A stretch of 64,000 bases of DNA from Apis mellifera (lineage: Eukaryota > Arthropoda > Insecta > Hymenoptera > Apidae): assembly GCF_003254395.2 (NCBI RefSeq), contig NC_037638.1, positions 27,439,649 to 27,503,648 on the forward strand. The letters are read 5' to 3'. Of this stretch, positions 35,101 to 48,200 are shown in pieces. Under the pieces are notes generated by a model that was given only the letters and a program-made list of their open reading frames with translations, was not told where the DNA came from and did no database searches. The stretch's first letter is position 1. Each line of letters starts with the position of its first letter. Both the position numbers and the translations under genes were made by a program.

Positions 35101-38100
35101 GTATTAATTTTATACGTTAATCTGGAATAAATCCGTCCTTTACATACGTAAATCAAAAATATCGAACAGGATACAGATCTGATCAACGAAATGAAAATAT
35201 ATGCGTTTAAAAATAAATACGAGTGAAAATATTTGAATGCAATCATTATTATATTTTATTAAATATTCATGTGTACACAGGCTAAAGACAATATTGCGAT
35301 TTATATAGAAAAATAACATTTTTTATTACGAAAAAAATATAAATTTGGAGAAAAATCGATATCACTTTAGAACGTGTGTCAAATATACACGAGAAGAAGT
35401 TAATGTCGGAACGTTACTTTCAAAGATTAGGAACTCGGTCACACGAGCTTCGATAGAACGATCGTTGCGACGAACATTATAACTTGTAACGTCAGTTATA
35501 GCATAACGTTGGAATGCATACGAGCTATATCGGTCGAGCATCATGTCAGTACAACGGCAAAAAACAATATATATATATACATATACATATACATATAAAT
35601 CTGAATTATTTTTCATCGTTAAAAAAATAAATAAGATTATTATTCATACTCAAATTTTGCATCGAATAAGAACTTTGGTTAAATATAACATTGCAAATAG
35701 CTTGATATACTTTTGACACTCTCGGAATAATTAATATTTTTCTTTTCGATTACTTCGCTAATATCTCTTTAATTTCGATATTAATAAATTAATAAAAAAA
35801 AAATATCAAACTTTGATTCACGATATGTGAGAATAATTAGAAAAAAATTTAGTTTTCTTAATTTTCAATTTAATTGATCAAAAGGTATAGATATATGCAT
35901 TAGAGTTCCTGCATTATTTATTACACGTTAACGCATCTTCTTAATTTATATATTTTTTTTCTTCTTCATTTATAAGGTAAATCAAAATTTCCTATAACGT
36001 GTATCTCTCGGAATAGTTTAGTGATGCAATATTTTTTTATAATTATGAAATGTTTTTTTTTTTTTACAATCATCGTAACGCCTGTAGCATGAACAGTCGT
36101 GTGACCGGGTTCTAAGATGCACTAGCACACTGATAATACGTTTCTTAGAATCATTCAGCACATTCAGCTGCCACAGAATCGTACGTGACTAAGATCAAGT
36201 TTCATTCGTTCTTATCAACTAATTTTGCGAAAGGAAATACAATGCTTTATTGCAATTTTTTTTTTTTTTTTCATTTCTCGGTATAATACTTGCTATATTA
36301 CATTTTATATTTTAAGATTAATTAATTTTTAAACAGTCTCGTTTTTTCTAGAAATGTTAGTTTCTCGAGTAATTGTATTTATCACCTTATCGATGCGAAA
36401 AACAAAAGGAGAGATAAAGAGGGGGAAAGAGAGAGAGAGAGACAGAGAGAAGACAGACAGACAGGAAAACTATACAAATTCTATTTCTAGAAATAATAAT
36501 TTGCCATTATTATTTATCGGAACGATGAAATTTTGTAATTGTGCGATTTTAATTAATCGTATTCATATACGACGTTGCATGACGTTTTTACAATATACTC
36601 GATATTATTGTCGTTTCATTCATTCAATTATTGTTATTTATAATTTTTCATTTATTATATATTTATATATTCGTTTATTTATGTATATATCCAATAAGAA
36701 GTAAATTAATGTGACAAACATAAATAAAAATATATCATGTATGCATGTATATATACATATATATGTAGGTAAATGCACAAAATAAATTGTTGAATCGCCG
36801 TGACTCAGCAGTTTTGATTTTAACGATAAGTTATCAGACTTTCTTATTTATACTCTTCAATATGTACATAAGTAATATTATATAACGTTATTCTTATTGA
36901 AATAATTAATAATTCCTGTCTTACGCCGTTTAAATCAAACCCTATTCCGAGTCTGATAGATTCAATCCTGGGTACAGAGTTAATCCAGAGTACATTTAGG
37001 TCGATGGCACATCAAACACGTGACGTACCGTGCACATTGTGAACTATACCTAACTACTTACATATGTATATGTATATAATACATACATATGTATATATAT
37101 ATATATAATACGAATTCCAAAGCCAACGCATTTATTACGTTTCTTTTCTCTTCCAAGTTGTGACAAATCAGCGAATTTAACGTGTTATTTACATTTTCTT
37201 TTTTTTTTTTTCCTTTTTAGATTTTCGATCGCAATTAGATCTAAATAATATTATAAAGAATCGATAAACGTACGATGTTCAAAACATCGGAAAATGCAAA
37301 TCAAACAATAATTTACATAATTGATCTTTAATGTCAGATAAAATAGAAAAAAAAAAAAGACTGGCATAAAGTATAAAGTACGAAAATATACGAGATATTC
37401 AACGATTGGATAGATCGAAACGAATGGATCGATATGCGTTTAAATTTCATTCAGAAAAAAAATTACCTACTTGGTATATACACGATAACTCCCATAGTCG
37501 CCATTTAAGCTCGAGAAGAGCTTAATCCGAATCTTTTAAACTTCAATCTTTTCCTCGATCGATCGACAGTTTCACCTTATTGTTAATAGTACATATAAAC
37601 CGGTATTATATCTCGAGAATTTTCAAGGTACGGTAAACGGTACAATACGTGTAGGAGTGCATGTTCGAGAACGTCCAGCGTAAATGTATTTTCTCTGTAG
37701 TAAGCAACTCTTTAGCACCTTTACTTCGCCAGATGTTCCTTTCTCTCTTTCACAACAATCTTCCACGGTATATTAAATTCACCTCCGTCGATGCATATTA
37801 ATCACGTTCAAATAAACGCAAATATATACACTGTGCGTTCTTCTTTCACGGACAGAACGCGACGACTCACTTGGTTGGTCAAAAAAACACTGTTTAAAAA
37901 TCCTTGAGATTAACATTTAACCACGTTCGCGATATTCAATAATTGAACCTTTGATAACTATAGATCGGCATCGTTGGCATCGCACAACTCGACATTATCG
38001 TGCGCACAGTTATGGAAATATCGTTAATCACTCCGAACCGAGTCGAAGAAATCGACGAAACGCGTTATAGTGGGCGAGGAAAAGAAAAAGAAAAAAAAAA

Positions 38101-41100
38101 AAGTCGGTGTGTAATACAAGAAGCGAAAGAAATTGGGTGAAACGGATCCCGTTTCATCGGAATTATAATATTTATAGTTATAGGTCGAGTGGAAAATACG
38201 GGCGAGGATTCTTTGAATCGGAGGATTTTTTGTTCTCGGAACGCATCACGCCCGGTTAAACTCGGTACGATTAGCACGACGTCGCGAGATACGTAAGATA
38301 GGCATTCGATCGCGAACGCAGCGTAAACATTACTACGGTATGTAAGTACTCACTTAAGTTGGTGGCGCGTAGCCGAGAGGCTGACCCGGCGCGGGGCGTC
38401 ACCACTCGCTTCAAGAGGCTGGTGACTAGCGTCACTTTTCACTTCGGTATTGGACGGACAACGACGGTGGGAGCGACGGCGTACGGCTACGTCGCGTGTC
38501 CACCGATTCGTCACACGGCCAACTCGCCTTCCCTTCGACGATTCTTTCATCGATCACTACGAACTTACCGCATTTCGTATTAATCCGTTAAGTAATCGGA
38601 CGCGTATCCGTGTGTCAAGGGACGATAACGAGGGATCAAACGTTAGAATTTTGCCATTAACCACGCTCGCCGTCCGACGTCTGCCTCATTTTTCACGTAG
38701 ATTACTTATCTATTCTCCGCGATAACGCTAATTAAATAATACAAATTAGATAAATTCGGGTCTATAGGTTCATTTTTCACCTAACCGTCGTAATTGGCGA
38801 CTCGTATTAAACGCAAGAATTAAACGCGAAACCGATATCTTCTGTCGTTTCTATGAATACGCCAATATTTGTATTATCGCGTAGGAAAATTCTATCGTTC
38901 GATCATATTGTTGCTCGATTTATTTTCGTTATATCGAATATAGCGTCTATCGCGCACACACAGGGAAACACTTTTAAAAACGAAAAACAAATTTACGTTT
39001 CATTTTTTGTCTTTAATGTTTATCGCTATCAAAGAAATAGTATAAAACTGACCTTGTTAAAAACAAACTTGTTTCAGCGCGGTCTTGAACATGTATTATC
39101 GTTTATGCCGTTTCGCTATGATTGGACTTTAGAATTCTTTCTGATAAACGTTCGTGCTCTGAAAAAGTTGGAAACTTCCGTATGATATGTTACGTTCCGT
39201 TGTCTGCCGGATAAAACAAGCGAAATCATTCGATAGATACGAAATTTTATGAATCTCATATCGATAATAATTATATATATATATTATTCCATGATACTAA
39301 AATGAAAAATTAAGAATTAATCTGGTGAAGATATTTCAAATATCATACTTTCTTGAGAGAACGTTCTTACAACATTTAATAAATATAATAAATCTGTTAA
39401 AGAGTTATAAAAAAAAAAAAAAAAGATAAATATTTTTAAAATTTATCTAAAATAAACATAATAGAGAAATATTTAAATTTATTTATGCAACGTATATATT
39501 TTGCACGAATGGAATAATAATAATATTTCTAATTTTATCAATGACATAATAGATCGCTTTAGAAATACTCGTATTTCATATATTACAAAGCGTTAGAGTT
39601 CTTTCTATAATACGCATATCTCGTATCGTGAAAACGATCAATTGTTGTTTTTCTTCGTTATAAAACCTAATGTTATTAATAATAACATATTTTTAATATG
39701 TATATATATATTGCTGTTATTTGATGGATAAATATAATTATAGTAATTATGTGACATACAATTATAAAAAATCACGTGATTTTAATAATTACATACATGA
39801 TAAATAAATAATAAATTCTATTTTATTAAATATCTAAGTTATATTTTATTTTATCGAATATTTAAGCGATATTCACGAATTAAAAGGAAGAAGAAATCCT
39901 AATTATAAATTAATAATGTTATATTGAATTCAAAAATTTGAATTCTTGATTAGAATTCGTGATATTATCGAATGATTCCTATTTATTTTAATTTATTTCT
40001 TATTGATAAAATTTTCCGAGATCTAGGCGATACGACGATGATTCGAATAATTAACGTTGTTCTCTATATAATATAATGGTATAGTGTCTATGATAATCGT
40101 GCAATATAATAGAGTAAGGAAACGTAACTGCATAAGTATGCAGCTAACAGTCATTCGTACTTTCACCGCTGTTCGTGGGTGTAGTTTTGCAAACTTATCT
40201 CGCGCGTCTATGTAATTATTCCTTTTGTTTTGCATACTCCGTGTTGTTTCGCGTAGACAAAAGTTCAAAATGCAGAGGACGTTTTTTTTTCCTTCCTTTT
40301 TTTTTTTTTCTCAAAAATTTTATTAGCAAGAAGCATAGAACTCATCCAATCCGAACGAAACGAAAAATATATATATTCGTACTTTTTACCATTTTTTTGC
40401 TAATTATTCACTTTTATCTTTGACACGTGTCAATTATGTATCGTAACAACACACATCCATAATACCACACCGCAATACAAATCTATTTAATACTAGCTGC
40501 GTCATCTTAAAATTTTCAAGGACGTATGATTGTTTCTCAAAATTATTGTTTCGCGATGTAAAAATGCGAAATAGATTGTAAATTTCTATTGCGATCTAAT
40601 AATTCCGGGTAGAAAATATCGCGTAGTAGAATTGTTTTACGCTCGTTTCTTAATATCTAAATATTCTATCAAGTTGTTTAATATCTTATCGTGCGACCGA
40701 TAAAATTTCAGGAGATCGCCCTTGTAAGAAAAAGTTGATGACGCGAACATTTCTCTTCTACGTGTGTATGTATGTATATTTATATATAAATATTTTTTTT
40801 TTAAGGATAAGATGCGTAGTGTAAACGAAAATATATGCGTGTATTCGCGCGCAAACCCTTATTCTCAAAATTCATCTGTAGCAAACTAGAGGAGAAGCCT
40901 TTCGAATAACCGAGGTCGCGTGACTAAGCATCTCAAATATGGATGCGATATCTGTTCGCAAACCTCGCCAAGTGATAATAAAACACATGCGGTCGCGCAT
41001 GTAACTATTTATAGCGATGGTTTCCGAGTTGATTTTGCATGACGCGACAAAGTTTTTCTTTTTAATACTTAATTCTTATCTGGGTAAAAAAAAAAAAAAA

Positions 41101-42254
41101 AAAAAATTTACACGGATCGATCGTTTTGATCTATGAATTATAGCGTTATTTTTCGAAACGTCGACTCTTGAGAAACATGGAACGAGCGTTGGTTCGTTCG
41201 GTGTTGGAAACATCGGTATAGAAGTATAGATTGATATGGTAAACGAGTTGTTGGTGAAAAAAATTGAAAAACGTTTCAACCGTATTTTTAAGCGTTAATT
41301 AATTACGACAGAAGCGAAAATTTATGCGTACAAATGAGAAGCTGTGAGATACTACGGAGGAGCAAAAAATGACACACCTGTGTAAGACACGTGACTCGTG
41401 AAAAGTTCGAAAAACAAATAGCCAACGTTTGTTATGGCAGATACCGCAAATATCGAGTTGAATTCAATAGCGAATGCTAATTGATCAAGTATGCCATGTG
41501 GAATGTATAAAGAAAACAACATTGCGAAATTGGAACGATGGCGCTTCACGACTCGATCGTGGCCTACAGTTGATAACCGATTATCATATCGACAAAATAA
41601 CACTGAATCGATGACCTAGCGTTCACGATGATACTTGTTATTTTAAATTGCAAACAGAAAAAAGCAGAGAGAGAAAAAAGGAAATTATGGAGGGAGTAAA
41701 CGAATAAATAACTAGAACGTTATAATGACAAAAATATACGATAAATCGTACGATTATATATATATATATATAGTTATGTTCAAAAGTAATCCAATATCGG
41801 TATAATTTTGAATTCTATATCTGATAATTTAAATGAAACACGTATATAAAAACAACGAATAGTTTGCGAACAATTTATCAACCAAATCAATTTGTTCTTC
41901 AACAAATTTAAACAATTTCGTCTCGTGTACATCACAAACTTACTATAATTCAATGTTTAAAAGTACAAGTAACGTCGCACGTGTCTTTTATCTATTTACC
42001 AATCAAATAAATAACACGTATAAGACTGCAGTCTCTTTATCAGGTAATATGTTGATACACATAAAGCTTGAAAAATTTAAAGATAAAGTTTTACTTTGTA
42101 ATATAATAAATATTGTCATTAATGTCGTAAAATCATAAATCCTATTACTTATTTTGTGATTGCAGTAACACTTTGTAATCGTGTATAATATTATTGTACA
42201 ATATGAATATATTTCTATACTCGTATTCGTAAAATAATATTCCAGGCTCGTAAT

Positions 42255-42297
<43 letters not shown>

Positions 42298-45200
42298 TTA
42301 AGAACCAAAAGCATTTTTTAGAATTCTTAGAAAATTAACAAAACTAATCTTCTATTCGATCGAATTATAATTTTATGAAATATCTTTCCCAATTCCTATA
42401 AAATTTATTATAAAATTTATTTATCCCAAATTGCTTATTCGTTTCCTCAATAACTATTTTCAATCGATAAAGTTTTATTATAAATAATAAAAAGTTTTTT
42501 ACAATTGGTTTTTTTATATAAACCAATTTATAACACTTTATATGGCAAATATTTTGAAAGGTTAGATATAGATACGTATACAACACATAATAATTTCTAA
42601 ATTAACATAGATTTGATAACCACTGCATAAATGCTTCAAATAAACAAAGATCTCTCAGAATTGAGACTAGAATGATGTCATTCGGGACATTATACGTATA
42701 TATAATACTTAGTTTCATACTCTACAATTAGAAATTTTTTTACTAATTTTTTTCCAACTATTTTAAAAATTATTTTATCGGAAAAATCGATCGATATATG
42801 TTGACAAAGAAAAAAAAAAGATATTGCGAAAATGAGAAATCTAAAATTTATTTACAAGTTATTGTTGTATACCAAAATGATTTATTCGACCTTGAGTAAC
42901 TGGTCTTTTACAAGAAATATAAATAAATTTTACTGAGTCATGAAACAGTATTGTGATTCTATTTTAATGATAATCAATTTAGTTACGAATATAACGTATT
43001 TATATTTATCTATGCTTTAAATTGTTAGCGTTAAAATTATATAGAACACTTTAATCGCATTTAATCATATTAAATAATAATATCAAATTATTATTTTATC
43101 ATATTAAAGTGTCATGCAAATATATTTATATTATCCAATTCATTTTTATTGTGCACTCTCGAAAAACGTTTAATTCAGAGAAAAATATTATTAATTATCA
43201 GTTATGAATTGAATTCTATTATTCAAATAATTTTAATAAACAAGTTTAAAGTTTGTCTTCTATTCACGTTCGAGTAATAATTTGGACAATTCGATAAACT
43301 TAAATTTATCTCAATTTTAAATGTCAAAACAAATTCGAAATTCGATTAAATTATCTGTTTATCAATTGTACATAAGAAATAACGTTCGAGTTTAATCGGC
43401 TTACAATAAAAGAAGTACTGATGAAGGATGCGAACAAATGGGTTCCTTTATTCTATCTGAAGAGTATCTAACTTGGAATCACCGGTACAACGAGTGAATC
43501 AATTTCGTTCTATTATTACGATCGGCTGACGAGATGCAATGGCAAAAGAAGGGAATGAGTCACTTGTGCCGGCTTGTGACACACATATGCGAATACAACC
43601 GCATTCCCGTATATACGTGTACCCGATACTATAATACATACATACGTATACGCGAAACTCGTTCGAGTCCTAACTTAAGCCATGGATAATTCTACTGGTA
43701 ATAATCGTTGCAGCCCCTTCTTCTTTCATTACTCATCGTAGCGGCGAATCATGCAAATCACGTTTCGAGTAAACATTCATATACTGTCCAAGTCTGAACA
43801 TTGCCACGATATCGTTTCTACTTCAAATGTACTTTTCCCAAATATTTGTATTATAATACATGGCTTAATTACATTTAGTGATCGTTATTATTTCTTCGTA
43901 TTCAGATGTGTGTTATATAAAAATTATTATAATACTATGGGATGAATGGTCAACTCGATAAATAACAAATGTGATATATAATGATAATAAATTATGAAAA
44001 TCACAATTTAGATGTGTTTTCAATGTTTTTCTACGATTACGGCATATCAATCGCGAGAATATTTATAAGATATATCGTAAAAATTACATATATTTTACTA
44101 TGCTGTACATTTCTAAATATATAATTATAAATATTTTTGTTTGTGGTATTTTTTTTAAATATTTTTTTCCTTTTTGACATCTTTTCGACATTGACATATA
44201 ATATCTCATTGAACAAACTGAATGAAAAGAAATATCAAAATGTATTATTAATTCAAATAGATAAAAATTTTCATTTTATAATTTCATTTCAAGAATTATA
44301 ATTTTGATAAATGAAGAGTCAATTATTTTTAAAATGATTTGTTAAACTTGAAAAGATTGAGAAACATTGGTTTAAATATATAAATATTATATAATGGATA
44401 TTTCAAATGTAAAAATTTGCCGATTCATCGAACGCTATAAATTAAATACATTATAATTATCATTATATTAATACAGTTCTCATCATTTAATAAAATTAAT
44501 ACAATTAACATTTATTTTCACAATTAATTTCCATTATGCGTGCGAAAATCTATAAATTTTTATACAAAAACAACAGATTCATAGATATAGATTTTTATAC
44601 AATAAGCAACGTGCAATCTTTCAAATTAGATTTTTCAATGTATTCATAAAAAAAAAAAATATATAAATTTGAAAAATTAAACATTTTAATTTACAAAAAA
44701 AATTTACTATACATCTTTTTTAAGAGCTTGATTTTTTTTTTTTAACTTGATATTGATTATCAATTTATAAACATAAATTATATTGATACAAATTGTCTTT
44801 TTACACACTCGAAAAAGGTATGATATAAAACAGTTTCAAAGTTTATTTTACTACTATTCAAGGACGCAATGGAATACGTGGATCGCCTGTATGCCATCTG
44901 GATAGTGTCAATAGTCACTTCGATGTAATAAAGGACTTGATTGAGTTATAAAGAATATGAATTTTTCTGTGTAATTTAATAACAGTTTTTTCAACCAAGA
45001 ATTTTGTACAAACATCTGTACAAAAATATAAATTGTTATTAATTTAACTTTAATTTTAATTTTTCTTAAACAAATTTTAATTAATTATTAATTAAACGTT
45101 ATAAATCGTGATATCATGTCTTTTATAATGTTATTTATATGATTTTTATTACTAATTAATAATTAATTAAGAACTAGGTTAATTTGTATCAATCAATATT

Positions 45201-48200
45201 TTTTTTTTATTACAATATTATTTTTTTAATAAAGAAAATTAATATTTTCTAATATAATAAAAATTAATGAAGTTTTTAGAAAACGATTATAATTTATTCG
45301 TATCATTTATCATTATATCTGTGCGTTGCTACTAATTAAAAAAAAAAAAGTACAAATATAGATGTAATTATGTACTTATATATTTAGTATACGTAATATA
45401 GCATATAAGTAAATAATATGAAATATTTATAACAAAAATAATATAATGATAATTTTTTTTAGCAATTATATTATTAATAGATAGATTATTCTAAACAAAG
45501 TTATATAATCACTTCTAAAAAAAAATATATATATATATTATAAGAATTATAATATGAAGAATTATCACATCAATAAATTTTATAATCTTATATGGATTTT
45601 AAATATATATATTCAATAATAATAATGCTAACATATTTATATTAATAATTATGATTTTAAATTTTATTGAAACTTTTTTGAGGCTATATTGTTTTTATAA
45701 AATGATTAAGAAAAAGTAAAATAATATTAGATAACAATATTTGTAAACATTAGACTATATAGTAAAAAAAAAAGATGCTAAAATTTGTATTTCTGTAAAT
45801 GAAATGTTATATAGAGATATGTTTAGAAATATTATATATTTATATATATATATATAATAATTATATCGTAATTATATCGTAAAAATATTAAAGTTTTAGA
45901 TACAGATAAATGATTATCAATATATTAATAATAATGATTCAACTGAATTTCAAAAAATAAAAGAAAAATTTATATATAAAAGAAAAATATATTTATATAA
46001 ATATATTTTATTTGATAATTATTTGATATAATTATTTTATGCGATAATTTAGAAATCTTTTATAATTTTATTTATAAATAAAATTTTTAGAAATAGAAAA
46101 TCAATTATAATATTATTATTATCATAGAAGATATTAAAATATTATTCCCTTAATATATACAATTATATACACTTAATATATACAATCATTGCAATGTGTG
46201 CAATATTATATATCAATAAATAAAATTAATATTAAAGTAAAAGATTGTATTACGTATATCATACAAAAAATAAAATCTAATTGAAAAATTATATCATATA
46301 TTTTATTAATGTACAACTTTTTATAATCAATTGTGATGTTATTTAAATATTTTTATTATTGTAAACTACAAATTACATTAAATATTGAAATTGACCGTCG
46401 ATGAATTGAAAGACACATTGTAGACAAAGAAAATTCGCCCTTGAATATTAATGGTCTTTTATCTGAAGCAACGTTTACAAACATTTTCAAGTGGTTTAGC
46501 TTAGCTAAACGAAGAATAACGTATTTTCAAGTTTTTATTTCAATATAAATGATATTATGTTGGTATTAGAAACGTTGTTGAAGAAATATCCAAAAATAAT
46601 TTTATTTCGAGTATAAATTATGTGAAGAAAAAAAAATAAATAAATAAATAAATAAATAAAATAAAAAAAAACATTTTTCTTCATAATATAATTCATAAGT
46701 AATTTTATAAAAAGAATTGTGTTAATAGAAACATTGTGTTAATAAATATGAATTTATTAATATGAATAATATCATTAAAAAGTGAAATGAAAATTATATC
46801 ATTATTTCTATAATTAAGAAATTTTTTTGATTTGAATTTGTCTAATAATGTGAATCGTTTCGTTTAAATAAATTATTAATAAATTTTTAATATAAATATA
46901 ATTTTTCATTAATAAAAATTTCATTATTTCAAATTATTATTTCAATTACAATTAAAAAAAGGCACAGGTTCATTAAAGCCTTATTACATATCTGAAGGAA
47001 TGAAACGCACTGCAGAAAACGCATGCGCATTGATTCAATACTCGATAGCTGATTCGCCAGAATTTTTTTCCTTTAAGTTGGCTGCTCTGTCAGCTCTTTG
47101 TTCATAGTGGCAACGGTTGAACATTGTCAGCGTTTCTACTCTTACGGTTGGGCGGTCTCATTCGTCTTTCGACAGTTGCGGAAGACGATCTGTATTATCG
47201 ATTTGTTCGATTTTTTCAAATAAACCTTGCTTATCTTCCTTCGTCAACAAGTAAGTTTTTTTCAAATTAAAGTAACAATTATTCATAGTTAATACTGATC
47301 AGCCATATTTGCCGGTAATTATGTTTTGTTTTACTGATATGCACGTGTCATATTTACTATGGTTTAAAATTAGATATATTTAATTAATATTGAATGTCAC
47401 TTATATATATTTAAACAAAAAAATATCGGATAAAATGAATTTCAATATTATGTGAACAATTAATGCTTTATATTTTTATAAATAAATATTTTGCATTGAA
47501 GGATTCAAACAAAGCAATACTAAAGAGGGGGGTAAATTATTGGGTCAGAGAAGAAAAAAAGTCAACAAAACTGTTTTGTTTTGTAGATTTTTTCTTTTTG
47601 TTAAATTTTCAAAGCAAGTAGTTGATATTTACGTAAAAACAAATATATTCTATAGTTTATATCGATTTTTCTGTGAGACAGTTTTTTATAAATTACATTT
47701 AGAATTAAACTTCTTATAAATTGTTCATTAATAATTGTTCCGATATTTTTAACCATTTTTAAAACAAATATAATCATTGTATTAGATAAAAATTTTAATA
47801 AATCTAAAAATCAATGTTTTATCATGAATATATGTGAATGTTATTATGAATATGTGATATATATGTACATATGCATATACGAAACGCTTCTATTATTCGT
47901 AATATCTTCAAGAAATTTTGTTTATAATATTTCTTAAAATTTTTATATCGAATATTATTTATAAGTTTTATTATTATAGTTTTTTTTTTAAATTCTTATT
48001 GTAAAACTACAAATAAATTTTTACAGAATATAATGGCTGATGACTGGGGTAAAACTGTTTCTTACACCAATAAAAAAGATGAATCTTACGTAAGTGCAAT
48101 TTTTTTCATTTAATAAATAATTAATAATAATAAATTAATTGTATATTCATTTTTATATCAGTTTGATGAAGGTGGACGTAGTTATGGAAAAGGAAGAGGA

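Noticed and set aside
43555..43563. TGAGTCAC as a further CNC/Maf site
   Set aside because: AP-1-like core only. It lacks the flanking GC of an ARE, and such cores are common by chance.
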